Part shown: piece after piece, positions 8,555-16,401 of the stretch
Numbering within the stretch: the first letter of the stretch is position 1
Layout of the letters: the number at the start of each line of letters is the position of its first letter
Origin: Beijerinckiaceae bacterium
Lineage (GTDB): Bacteria; Bacteroidota; Bacteroidia; Chitinophagales; Chitinophagaceae
Direction of reading: 5' to 3'
Assembly: GCA_903970475.1 (NCBI GenBank)
Contig: CAJCIQ010000161.1
Coordinates: 1 to 43,746, forward strand
Length of the DNA stretch: 43,746 bases
Notes under the pieces: model-generated
Told to the model about the DNA's origin: nothing
What the model saw: only the letters and a program-made list of their open reading frames with translations
Databases searched by the model: none
Translations under genes and position numbers: made by a program

Positions 8555-9241
8555 ATGAAAACTATTGCTATAGGTATTTTCTCACTGATTACTTTCTGGT
8601 GCCGGGGGCAACAGGTAGTGAGCTATGATTCTACAGTGGAAATTCAACTTCGGTTGATCGAGGAAAGGAAGACGGGTCAAATGGCGTTAGCGATAGCGCT
8701 GATCAATCATTCCGATAAAGACATATATATACCAAATATATCAGGGAATAACTTTCATCTTTATGCACAAACGGACAGCGGATGGCGGGAAATGAATATT
8801 TTCACTCACCGCCTTTATGCAAATGCTGATCCTCAGATAAACATGCATGAGCACTTTCCAGATATCGGCAAATTGGAAAACGAGGTTACCAAACGATTCA
8901 GGGATTCTTCTTATAGATCTTATTTAAGGCAGGATTCTATTTATCAACAGTTTTATGGGGGAGAGGGGGATACCAAAAAGCCTCACGAAAAACATTTTAG
9001 ATCTGTTATATTTTTAAAAGGAAAGGAGACTATACCATTTTACCAGCTATACCCCCTTGATTTTAAAGGCGCGGAATTTAATTCCTTCTCCATTAGTTAT
9101 GGAACGGATACGCAGGATAGTACTCGAACCCAAAATGCCGCCACCACGGCTCTTAAACTTCCAGGAACAATATTTAATTTTTCACGATATATTCCGGGCA
9201 GGATAAGGGCAAATTCCATTTATTTTTTCACCTATGAGTAG
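8555..9241 (+). CDS. Secreted protein of unknown function
   Basis: This 228-residue protein starts with a signal peptide (MKTIAIGIFSLITFWCRGQ). The mature part begins with a beta-strand-rich segment, VEIQLRLIEERKTGQMALAI then LINHSDKDIYIPNI. It reads like an immunoglobulin-like or BsuPI-like fold, in which a hydrogen-bonded sheet displays a loop. I do not recognise the family. It lies 20 bp after the Cys-repeat gene, and its end overlaps the VKOR gene start by 8 bases, so it is cotranslated with the maturation genes. It has a single Cys, at the end of the signal peptide, so it is not an obvious substrate of the disulfide machinery. A partner, inhibitor or immunity role is possible. Confidence 0.55.
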   Translation: MKTIAIGIFSLITFWCRGQQVVSYDSTVEIQLRLIEERKTGQMALAIALINHSDKDIYIPNISGNNFHLYAQTDSGWREMNIFTHRLYANADPQINMHEHFPDIGKLENEVTKRFRDSSYRSYLRQDSIYQQFYGGEGDTKKPHEKHFRSVIFLKGKETIPFYQLYPLDFKGAEFNSFSISYGTDTQDSTRTQNAATTALKLPGTIFNFSRYIPGRIRANSIYFFTYE

Positions 9242-10487
9242 GACCAAGCGCATTGAGCAGAAAATAGATAAAAGTTACCGGGTTCTGGGGGTTCTAAGTC
9301 TCGGTGTCCTGGGGATTACCAGCTATCAGCACCTGACCTGGGGTTCAACAGCTTTTTTGATTTTGGCGACTGGCGGGTTGGGTATTTGCCTTTCCATTGT
9401 ACAGCATTTGGCTGGCAAAGAAAACGGGCTAACCCGACAATTGTGCCATACGGAAGGCAAGTCAAATTGTGATGAGGTATTAAGTAAGGGTAAGTTATGG
9501 AAAAACATTACCCTGGCAGATGTGGGCGCTGTATATTTTGGAACCCAATTGATTTATATATGGATTTCTGCCGTTTGGCAAACTGTAAACATAGCCATGT
9601 GTTGGCTAATTATCCCCGTCATACTAGCGGAAGCTTTGACGGTGGCGTTGTTAGGGTATCAAGGATTCATTCTCCGGAAATGGTGTAGGCTTTGCCTTCT
9701 GATTACTGGCATACTTTGGATACAATTCGCTATTCTGGCGGCTTTCTATGTTCAGAATCATTACAAGCTTATAACAATTTATAGGCAGGATATTGCTGTT
9801 TCTTCCTTGTTCTTGCTTGTCACTTGCATATGTCTTACCAGTTATTGGTTTGTCTTTAAACAATGGTATTTAGCTAAGGAACAAAACAAACGGATGCGGG
9901 ACCTGTTGATTAATTGGAAAAAGAATTCTACCCTTTTCTGGACGTTTATTGAAGAGGAGGAGGGTGTTTTGGGGACGGATTATTGGGAAAATGAGGTCAT
10001 CCTGGGAAACAGGCAAGCGCAGATTCAGCTTATTTGCGTGATGAGCCCATTTTGTAAAGCTTGTGCAGCAGAGTTTCCAGCCGTTGATCAGTTACTGAAA
10101 GCCTATGGTAAACATATGGGCGTCTGCATAAGATTTAATATTCGGGAAGGGGTTGTCCCTGATCCAAAGACCAATGCGGTACGGGAGATTTTACGAGGAT
10201 ATATACATTATACATCCGAGGAAGACCGTCGGGCTTTATTAAAGGATTGGTTTGAGTTCAGAAATTTAAAGAGATGGAGCACAAAATGGCCAACAAAGGA
10301 GGTGAGTATTGATAAGACCTTATTGAGCCATCATGTACAGTGGTGCTCTCAAAATAGAATTATTGCTACCCCGTCTTATGTATTAAATGGCAAAAAGGTC
10401 TCGGACTTGTATAAGATATATGATTTGAGGACACATATCCGTTCCAGAATTAAACCCAGGAGTCAATCTAAAATTGTGAGTGCATGA
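9234..10487 (+). CDS. VKOR-thioredoxin fusion, disulfide-bond-forming protein
   Basis: This 417-residue membrane protein joins a vitamin K epoxide reductase domain to a thioredoxin/DsbA-like domain. In the VKOR part, Cys71 and Cys79 are seven residues apart, the spacing of the loop cysteines of VKOR. The quinone-side CxxC is Cys151-Arg-Leu-Cys154 at a membrane helix. After two more helices the thioredoxin domain carries Cys274-Lys-Ala-Cys277 in MSPFCKACAAEFP and a cis-proline segment IATPSYVLNG. All redox cysteines are present. The family oxidises secreted proteins and passes electrons to quinone. In this operon the likely substrate is the Cys-repeat protein. Its stop overlaps the next start (ATGA). 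Confidence 0.85.
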   Translation: MSRTKRIEQKIDKSYRVLGVLSLGVLGITSYQHLTWGSTAFLILATGGLGICLSIVQHLAGKENGLTRQLCHTEGKSNCDEVLSKGKLWKNITLADVGAVYFGTQLIYIWISAVWQTVNIAMCWLIIPVILAEALTVALLGYQGFILRKWCRLCLLITGILWIQFAILAAFYVQNHYKLITIYRQDIAVSSLFLLVTCICLTSYWFVFKQWYLAKEQNKRMRDLLINWKKNSTLFWTFIEEEEGVLGTDYWENEVILGNRQAQIQLICVMSPFCKACAAEFPAVDQLLKAYGKHMGVCIRFNIREGVVPDPKTNAVREILRGYIHYTSEEDRRALLKDWFEFRNLKRWSTKWPTKEVSIDKTLLSHHVQWCSQNRIIATPSYVLNGKKVSDLYKIYDLRTHIRSRIKPRSQSKIVSA

Positions 10488-11011
10488 CCTTTGTAACCCT
10501 GATCATTTTTCTTTTTTATATATGCTGGATCACGTTTTCTGTATTGGCGCAGGGTGAAAATAGACTTAATAGAAGAATTAAGGAGCTAGATTTGTTAAAT
10601 CTTATCCCGAATTACCATTTTTTTTGCCCACATCCTATGAAGGTGGATTTTCATCTGTACTTCCGATATCAATATGAAAGCGATGAGTGGGGGGAGTGGG
10701 AAGAACTTAAAATAGGAGAGCGAATCCCACAACTATGTTTTATCTGGAATCCAACAAAACGGGAGCGCAAGCTCTTCTATAAAATGGTACGCAATATAAA
10801 GAGGAAAGAATCGAAATCAGGAAATGGAGTGAAGACCAGGAGTTATAGATCGCTTCTTAATTATATACATTATCATAAGTGGAGACAGGATGTTAGAGCA
10901 ACCCAAATAAAGATTACAAAACTTCAGGATTTAAACCCTCATTTTCAGGAAGAAATCATCTTTAGTGTTGAAGAGCGTACCACTCGTATAAGATTTCACC
11001 ATGACCATTAG
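10484..11011 (+). CDS. One-TM protein resembling SdpA
   Basis: This 175-residue protein has one N-terminal membrane helix (TLIIFLFYICWITFSVL) and a basic, soluble remainder. Residues 38-60 read as LNLIPNYHFFCPHPMKVDFH and then LYFRYQ. The IPxxxFFxPxP-type turn followed by a (Y/F)HLY strand recalls SdpA-family export proteins and similar small proteins paired with HTTM proteins. The match is by eye and could be wrong. It sits exactly where an sdpA-like gene would be, immediately before an HTTM/SdpB-like gene that it overlaps by 11 bases. In Bacillus, SdpA and SdpB are both needed to make the secreted SdpC toxin active. Confidence 0.45.
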   Translation: MTFVTLIIFLFYICWITFSVLAQGENRLNRRIKELDLLNLIPNYHFFCPHPMKVDFHLYFRYQYESDEWGEWEELKIGERIPQLCFIWNPTKRERKLFYKMVRNIKRKESKSGNGVKTRSYRSLLNYIHYHKWRQDVRATQIKITKLQDLNPHFQEEIIFSVEERTTRIRFHHDH

Positions 11012-11822
11012 CGAAGCTGCAACTACCAAACTGATTCTCTCTTTAGTTGACGTTCAAATAATTATCTCTTGTGTTGAATCTCTTTATAAGGCAGATATTT
11101 ATAAGCCTTATCATCTTCTCGACTGGTACTCCATAAGGAAATTTGGACCAATTTTTAAACACAAGAGAACCCGGGGCTTTTTTGATATTATCTTCCCTTA
11201 TCCGCAGGTTATATTTTTTATAAGCCTGCGCCTGGCGCTTGCTCTGTCGCTGATCTATTTCCTATATTTCGCCCATTTGCCATTGGCCCTTTTATCTTGT
11301 ATTATATTAATTACAATCATAGGCGTTTTGCTTACCTGGAGAAACATTGGGAGCAATAATGGCGCTGATCAAATGAGTAATATCATTCTTATCGCGATCA
11401 GCATTTCTTCCATTGGTCCTCCGGGAAGTTTGATCCGTATATTCTCTCTAAGCTTTATTGCCAGTCAATCCGAGCTTTCTTATTTAACTTCTGGATTTTT
11501 AACGCTTTTGGAAAAGGACTGGCGCAATGGGGACAGTTTAAGGAATATCCTAAGTACCGGTACATTCGGAAACCGGGCGCTAAAACATTTTCTTGACACG
11601 TATTCAAAATCATACAAGATAGGAAGCGTCGCAGTTATAGGAGGGGAGATTCTTCTGGGATGTGCCATTCTCGTTTCGCCAACGGGTTGCTTAATATTAT
11701 TAGGGCTCGGTTTGCTATTCCACCTTTTCGTAGCTTTTGTGATGGGACTAAATACCTTCTTCTGGACATTTTCTGCAACTTATCCCGCTATCTATTATTT
11801 ATCTCTTATACTACATAAGTAA
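11001..11822 (+). CDS. HTTM-domain membrane protein, SdpB-like
   Basis: This 273-residue protein has about six membrane helices. Residues 121-135 (GADQMSNIILIAI) and 160-180 (SYLTSGFLTLL followed by EKDWRNGDSL) match the HTTM domain pattern, in which a YxxSGxxKL-type helix precedes a (D/E)WRDG turn. HTTM proteins include gamma-carboxylases and the SdpB export factor. This one is short and lacks the large C-terminal carboxylase domain, so SdpB-like is the better comparison. It ends the five-gene operon, 15 bp before the IS left end. Its role is probably processing or release of a secreted product of the operon; this is inferred from context. Confidence 0.5.
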   Translation: MTISEAATTKLILSLVDVQIIISCVESLYKADIYKPYHLLDWYSIRKFGPIFKHKRTRGFFDIIFPYPQVIFFISLRLALALSLIYFLYFAHLPLALLSCIILITIIGVLLTWRNIGSNNGADQMSNIILIAISISSIGPPGSLIRIFSLSFIASQSELSYLTSGFLTLLEKDWRNGDSLRNILSTGTFGNRALKHFLDTYSKSYKIGSVAVIGGEILLGCAILVSPTGCLILLGLGLLFHLFVAFVMGLNTFFWTFSATYPAIYYLSLILHK

Positions 11823-11837
11823 AGTAAGATAGTACTT

Positions 11838-13158
11838 CAGTGCTGTTTCGATGTTGAATAAATAAGTTCTTTGAAATTATTGTTTGTATTGGATTTCAGC
11901 GGATTTTGGAATGGAAACGAGTTGAAAATTGCCAAAATTTGCCTTGTTTTAAAGTATTGATTATCAATACATATGAATCAGGGCAAATACGTCTTCTCTC
12001 AACTGATGGAACTCGTCTCTCATAAAGTCTTTAACGCTTGTGTTAATCCCTACAAAGGAGACTATAAATCCAAACAGTTTTCCTGCTGGAAGCAATTTTT
12101 GTGCATGGCTTTTGGCCAACTCACCCACCGTGAAAGCCTATCCGATACTATTTTGTGCCTGCGAGCTAACGCCGGCAAATTATATCACCTGGGTATTGGT
12201 CAAGCCATTGCAAAGAGTACGTTATCAAATGCGAATGAAAGTCGAGATTCCAGGATCTTCGAGGGGATGGCAATGATCTTGATTGAAGAAGCAAGGTCAT
12301 TGTATCTAAACGAAAGCGATTTGGAAGTTGACCTAAAAAACAATGTATTCGCAATTGATGCTACCATCATTGACGTCTGCTTGTCAGCATTCAGCTGGGC
12401 AAAATTCAGAACAACCAAAGGCGGCGTCAAAGTCCATGTTCAGTTGGACCTAAAAAACGCCATTCCTGAACTTATCCAAATAACACCTGCAGCGGTTCAC
12501 GAAGTAAATATTCTGGATAATATTATCTTCCAACCGGATAGCTTTTATGTCATAGACCGCAGCTATACTGACTTTGGCAGATTGTTTAATATTCACAAGG
12601 CGAAAGCCTTTTTTATCACTCGGGCAAAGGACAACTTCAATTTCTCTCGCGTGTCCTCCGTATCTGTCAAAAAAAAGACCGGCGTCATGTGTGACCAAAC
12701 AATCCGCTTAAATGGATTCTATGCCTTAAAAGATTTTCCGGTCCGAATGAGAAGAATAAAATTCTATGATTCCGAAAATGATCGTGTCTTGGTTTTCCTG
12801 TCTAATAACTTTGAATTGAAGGCTACAGAAATAGCACAGCTATATAAGCACAGATGGAAAATCGAATTGTTCTTCAAGTGGATCAAACAGCATCTAAAAA
12901 TCAAATCCTTCTGGGGTAGATCCGAGAATGCGGTTAAAATTCAAATTTGGATAGCCATTTCTGTCTACGTCCTGGTTGCCATCGCAAAGAAGAAGTATCA
13001 GTTAAAGCAGTCCTTGTATGAAATTATCCAGTTAGTCAGCATTTGCATCTTCGACAAGGTGCCTTTACATGAACTATTCGCAAAAACAATACAGCAAAAT
13101 TTCAAAGAGCAAAACGACAATCAGTTGAATATGTTCTAATTAAGACGAAACGTTAATG
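11838..13158. mobile_element. IS4-family insertion sequence
   Basis: The element is about 1.32 kb with one transposase gene. Its ends form an imperfect inverted repeat: CAGTGCTGTTTCG at 11838 and CATTAACGTTTCG read inward from 13158, sharing the GTTTCG core. The flanks (GTACTT left, ATTCAT right) show no target-site duplication. The right end touches the duplicated promoter repeat at 13159 exactly. Confidence 0.7.
11973..13139 (+). CDS. IS4-family transposase with DUF4372 N-terminus
   Basis: This 388-residue DDE transposase begins with a DUF4372-like domain (MNQGKYVFSQLMELV). The first catalytic Asp is in FAIDATIIDV, the second in FYVIDRSYTDFG, and the Glu in the YKHRWKIELFFKWIKQH signature. 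The frame is intact from end to end, so the element may still be active. Copies of this IS type are common in Bacteroidota. It separates the VKOR/HTTM operon from the second spondin-lipoprotein module and is oriented towards the latter, so its transcripts could read into it. Confidence 0.92.
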   Translation: MNQGKYVFSQLMELVSHKVFNACVNPYKGDYKSKQFSCWKQFLCMAFGQLTHRESLSDTILCLRANAGKLYHLGIGQAIAKSTLSNANESRDSRIFEGMAMILIEEARSLYLNESDLEVDLKNNVFAIDATIIDVCLSAFSWAKFRTTKGGVKVHVQLDLKNAIPELIQITPAAVHEVNILDNIIFQPDSFYVIDRSYTDFGRLFNIHKAKAFFITRAKDNFNFSRVSSVSVKKKTGVMCDQTIRLNGFYALKDFPVRMRRIKFYDSENDRVLVFLSNNFELKATEIAQLYKHRWKIELFFKWIKQHLKIKSFWGRSENAVKIQIWIAISVYVLVAIAKKKYQLKQSLYEIIQLVSICIFDKVPLHELFAKTIQQNFKEQNDNQLNMF

Positions 13159-13265
13159 ATTCATACTATTTATCTAAATTCTGCAAAAAAAGTCGAAAAA
13201 GCAGGCTGTGATACTTTTGTTATACTTCTGCAACAGCTTCGGGATACGCTATCTTTTATTTTGGG
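13159..13265. repeat. Promoter-region direct repeat, copy 2
   Basis: This is the second copy of the 107-bp perfect repeat, identical to 3159-3265. It begins on the base next to the IS right end and runs to 21 bases before the lipoprotein start codon. It carries the same 11-bp-phased ATACTT motifs at 13211, 13222 and 13244. Confidence 0.95.
13211..13249 (+). promoter_or_regulatory. 11-bp-phased ATACTT repeats, candidate regulator site (copy 2)
   Basis: This is identical to the site at 3211-3249: ATACTT at 13211 and 13222 and ATACGC at 13244. If the upstream response regulator binds the first site, it should also control this second lipoprotein gene in trans. Confidence 0.4.
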
Positions 13266-13286
13266 GTATAAATAAACCATAAACCT

Positions 13287-14582
13287 ATGCGTATACCCAT
13301 CTACAAAGTTGTTCCCTATATGTTGGTAGGCTTCCTGCTGGTCAGTGCCTGTAAAAAGAATCCAGGGGGTTCAATGACCACACAAACTACCATAACGGTG
13401 GAAAATGTCCTCCATTCTCAACCCATTGTTGAATCAGGAACCTTCCAGGGTACGGGGCAACCTGCGCTAATTATGCCCGGGCAATCTGTCAGTATTCGTT
13501 TTTCCGCTGCTAAGGGGCAGGCAATTTCCTTTGCCACGATGTACGGCTGGTCCAATGATCTCTTCTTCGCTCCGGCCAACCCTGGTATACAAGTATATGA
13601 TGCAAGTGGTAACCCTATCGAAGGCGATGTCTCTTCCCAGGTGAAGCTCTGGGACAATGGAAGTAGGGTCAACACAGCACCTGGTCCGAATGTAATGCAT
13701 CCTGGCGTGGCCAGAAGTAAAGAGATTGTGGAAGTAATTGGGACCGACGCAGACGGAAATGCCTATCTGCCCGCTTCTTCTTTGGTTCAGGCAACCTTGA
13801 AGTACAATGGTAACGCTCAATTCACTTTGACGATCCACAATATTTCCGGAGGGACGGCCAATCAAACGCCCCTCAGCCCTGGTGTATGGGCTATTTCCTA
13901 TATAGTGGGAGGCCAATTACTCAATGCCACACCGTTTTATACCAGCGGTCAACTAACCACCCCTGCGCTCACCGCCATCGCAGAGACGGGCAACAACAGC
14001 CCCTTGGATAGCTCCATTAAGAGCATCACTGGAATCTTTACTCCCTTATCTCCCATATTGGTTGTAGTATATAAGGATATCGACAACCCCATATATCAGG
14101 TAGGGAAATATGATGCAGGACTGGGGCTTACCCAATTGGCTCAGCAAGGTAATGCAGATACCCTGGCCGCCACCCTTAAAAAAATGCCAGGTGTCAAATA
14201 TGTCTACGTGCTCCCAGCCCCCAAAACCACTGTGTTGCTGCCTTCCATCAACGGCGCCCAAGGAGGTGTAGTATCCCAGCAATTGACGGTTTCCACCGGA
14301 GATCGGCTCGCTATTGCCACGATGTATGGCTTTTCCAATGACTGGTTTTTTGCTAGCAACGGGAATGGCGTTGATCCGACCATTAAAGGGGATATTTCAT
14401 CGAGCATTGGTCTCTACGATGATGGCACGGCAATCAATCAATTTCCTGGAGCGGGCATCACTCAGTTTAACCTGGCGGGTACCCCCTTGGACACCAGCAA
14501 GCCGATCATGGCCGTTCCAAACCCGAACGCTTTTACAACCTTACCACCCATACCAGAAATTATTCGGGTCACCTTGAATTGA
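13287..14582 (+). CDS. Lipoprotein with two spondin_N-type domains (copy 2)
   Basis: This 431-residue paralogue of the protein at 3287 has the same length and no gaps. The lipobox is LLVSAC with Cys22. The two spondin-type domains carry TMYGWSNDLFF and TMYGFSNDWFF and end in the DNGSRVNTAPG and DDGTAINQFPGAG loops. By eye the coding DNA differs from copy 1 at roughly one base in five, while the promoter is unchanged. The preserved frame and motifs suggest both proteins are in use, perhaps with different ligands. The IS element lies upstream, outside the shared promoter segment. Confidence 0.75.
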   Translation: MRIPIYKVVPYMLVGFLLVSACKKNPGGSMTTQTTITVENVLHSQPIVESGTFQGTGQPALIMPGQSVSIRFSAAKGQAISFATMYGWSNDLFFAPANPGIQVYDASGNPIEGDVSSQVKLWDNGSRVNTAPGPNVMHPGVARSKEIVEVIGTDADGNAYLPASSLVQATLKYNGNAQFTLTIHNISGGTANQTPLSPGVWAISYIVGGQLLNATPFYTSGQLTTPALTAIAETGNNSPLDSSIKSITGIFTPLSPILVVVYKDIDNPIYQVGKYDAGLGLTQLAQQGNADTLAATLKKMPGVKYVYVLPAPKTTVLLPSINGAQGGVVSQQLTVSTGDRLAIATMYGFSNDWFFASNGNGVDPTIKGDISSSIGLYDDGTAINQFPGAGITQFNLAGTPLDTSKPIMAVPNPNAFTTLPPIPEIIRVTLN

Positions 14583-14610
14583 CCCATTCCTTTGAATAAT
14601 CACAAAGTTG

Positions 14611-14640
14611 CCCGGCAGGAATGCCGGGCTTTTTCTTTTT
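14611..14640 (+). terminator. Rho-independent terminator
   Basis: A perfect 7-bp stem, CCCGGCA (14611-14617) with TGCCGGG (14622-14628), is followed by CTTTTTCTTTTT. It is homologous to the terminator at 4610 after copy 1, although the surrounding sequence differs. Confidence 0.85.
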
Positions 14641-14672
14641 CTCTATATTGCCTTCCTCAACCCTCTGATCAA

Positions 14673-15296
14673 ATGTTATTCATAAAAGGTGTCCGTAATG
14701 CTAGGATTAAGACGTACCAGGTTCATAAAGAATGTAAAAATTGCAGGGCCTTTGATCTTTCTGTAGGTATTTTCCATGATTATTATCATGTCTTTTACGT
14801 ACCTGTTGTACCAGTAGGGGCAAAATCGTCGATTATACTTTGCAACCGTTGTGGTATCCAGATGGGTTCTGCCGACATCTCCGATGAATATGAGGCGATG
14901 GCTAAAATACCGTTTTATCTCTACACTGCACTTTTACTGCTGGGAGTACTGGTAATAGCAGGTATTTACGAGAGCCTATCGGGGCAGCATGACAGGCAGA
15001 TGTATATTGCAGACCCCAGGATGGGAGACGTATATCTTAGGGAGCAAAAAGTGAATGGAATTGACGAGTACAGTTTTCTCAGAGTAGAGCAGGTGGCCGG
15101 GGACTCTGTGACGGCATGTTATAATCATTTGACCTATCTCTCCAGCCCTTCCGGATTCTCCCCGGAAGATTATTTCGATACTAAAATGGAAGCGATATTA
15201 TCGAAAGCGCATCTAAAACAATTATTCGAGAAGGATACGATTGAAACCATTTATCGGGATTACGCTACAGCAACAGGATTCAACCGCATGAAATAA
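14673..15296 (+). CDS. Zinc-ribbon membrane protein of unknown function
   Basis: This protein of about 207 residues starts at the ATG at 14673 (MLFIKGVRNARIK); the open frame reaches back to 14592, but that part overlaps the terminator. Two Cys pairs, CKNC and CNRC, are separated by about 40 residues containing the hydrophobic HVFYVPVVPVG and could bind zinc. One membrane helix (FYLYTALLLLGVLVIAGIY) follows, then an alpha/beta domain outside or inside the membrane. Such N-terminal zinc-ribbon/one-TM proteins are widespread and uncharacterised in Bacteroidota. It has no counterpart in the first module, so it was either inserted here or lost there. Confidence 0.6.
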   Translation: MLFIKGVRNARIKTYQVHKECKNCRAFDLSVGIFHDYYHVFYVPVVPVGAKSSIILCNRCGIQMGSADISDEYEAMAKIPFYLYTALLLLGVLVIAGIYESLSGQHDRQMYIADPRMGDVYLREQKVNGIDEYSFLRVEQVAGDSVTACYNHLTYLSSPSGFSPEDYFDTKMEAILSKAHLKQLFEKDTIETIYRDYATATGFNRMK

Positions 15297-15336
15297 GCGC
15301 TGGGTATTCCTCTACGGTTTCCATTATCTTTAATGG

Positions 15337-16365
15337 ATGCTGCTGAAATGGTTGATTCTGGCTGGAACAGCACAAGGAATTTTCCTGATTTTCCTGTTAA
15401 TGACAGGGAAAAAAACGCACAGTGCCCGTCTTTTAGTAGCATGGCTGGCGGTGCTTTCTTTACAATTGTTATTCTGTTACGACAACCTTTGACCCTCGCC
15501 ACTAGCTCCGAATTGGCTATCCTTATTGGGTTTTGCACTGCCCCTACTTAGCGCTCCGATCTTCTATCTATACGTCCATGCGCTTTGCTTGAGGCCACAA
15601 AAGATCTGGCCACATGTGCTTCCCTATGGGATATACAGTTCCATTTTAGGCCTTATGCCGATAACCACGGTCAGCAGTAGGTTCCCTCATTTCGCAGCAT
15701 CGGTACCTGGCTGGTTGGCTAACCTGTTGTATTATGTGATGGCCGTTTTGCCCGCTGCTTATGTCCTCTTGACGATCAAGGAGCTTTGGCGCTTACAACG
15801 GAGCCTGGCCTTGTCATTCGTATTTCTTTTTGCGGGGCTATTTGCATTGATCCGGTTTGGACCAGCCTATGGGATGGTCCGCCAGCAAGATCTTTTTGCT
15901 ATAGTGGGCGCCGCATTAACCCTATATGTATTCTTTATCGGGTTTCGTGCATTACGCCCCCCTTCAAGACCTAGGTACCAGCATTCTGGCCTGGCAGGCA
16001 TACATGCCCAGGCACTTTTTACCCGCTTAACGGCCCATATGCAGAAACATCAGCCCTTTTTAAAGGATGATCTAACCCTTGACGTCCTGGCGGCTCAACT
16101 CGAAGTGCCTCCCCACCAATTATCCCAAGCCATAAACCAAACGACCGGCTCCAACTTCTTTTCATTGGTGAACACCTACCGGGTGGAAACTGTCAAGGCG
16201 CGGTTAACCGACGCCGCCTATGCCAATTATTCTATCATGGGCATCGCCAACGATTGCGGTTTCCGTTCGAAATCTTCGTTTAATAAGATCTTTAAGGAAA
16301 TGACCGGAGAAACGCCATCGGCTTTTCAGCATAAAGGGTTATCCCCATCGGTGCGGACGCCCTAA
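15337..16365 (+). pseudogene. Membrane-anchored AraC-type regulator, early stop (copy 2)
   Basis: This is the paralogue of 4651-5679. From ATG 15337 it encodes MLLKWLILAGTAQGIFLIFL and further membrane helices, then an AraC domain with LTLDVLAAQLEV, LSQAINQ, IANDCGFRSKSSFNKIFK and GETPSAF. Codon 52 is TGA (15490-15492), where copy 1 has the Ser codon TCT. The rest of the frame is open, and the HTH could be made from an internal start (TTG at 15526 is one candidate). Since the two copies are stopped at different codons, the events were independent. A probable pseudogene; functional reinitiation cannot be excluded. Confidence 0.7.
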
Positions 16366-16401
16366 GTCGTTGCATAAAAGTATCTTAAGGTACTTTGCAG
16401 C

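Noticed and set aside
3159-13265. The exact 10,000-bp offset as an assembly duplication artefact
   Set aside because: The coding sequences behind the repeat differ at many positions, so the two copies are real paralogues; the round number is coincidence.
15490-15492. TGA read as selenocysteine or another recoded codon in the second AraC copy
   Set aside because: Copy 1 has a Ser codon at this place and a different stop elsewhere; no recoding element was seen.
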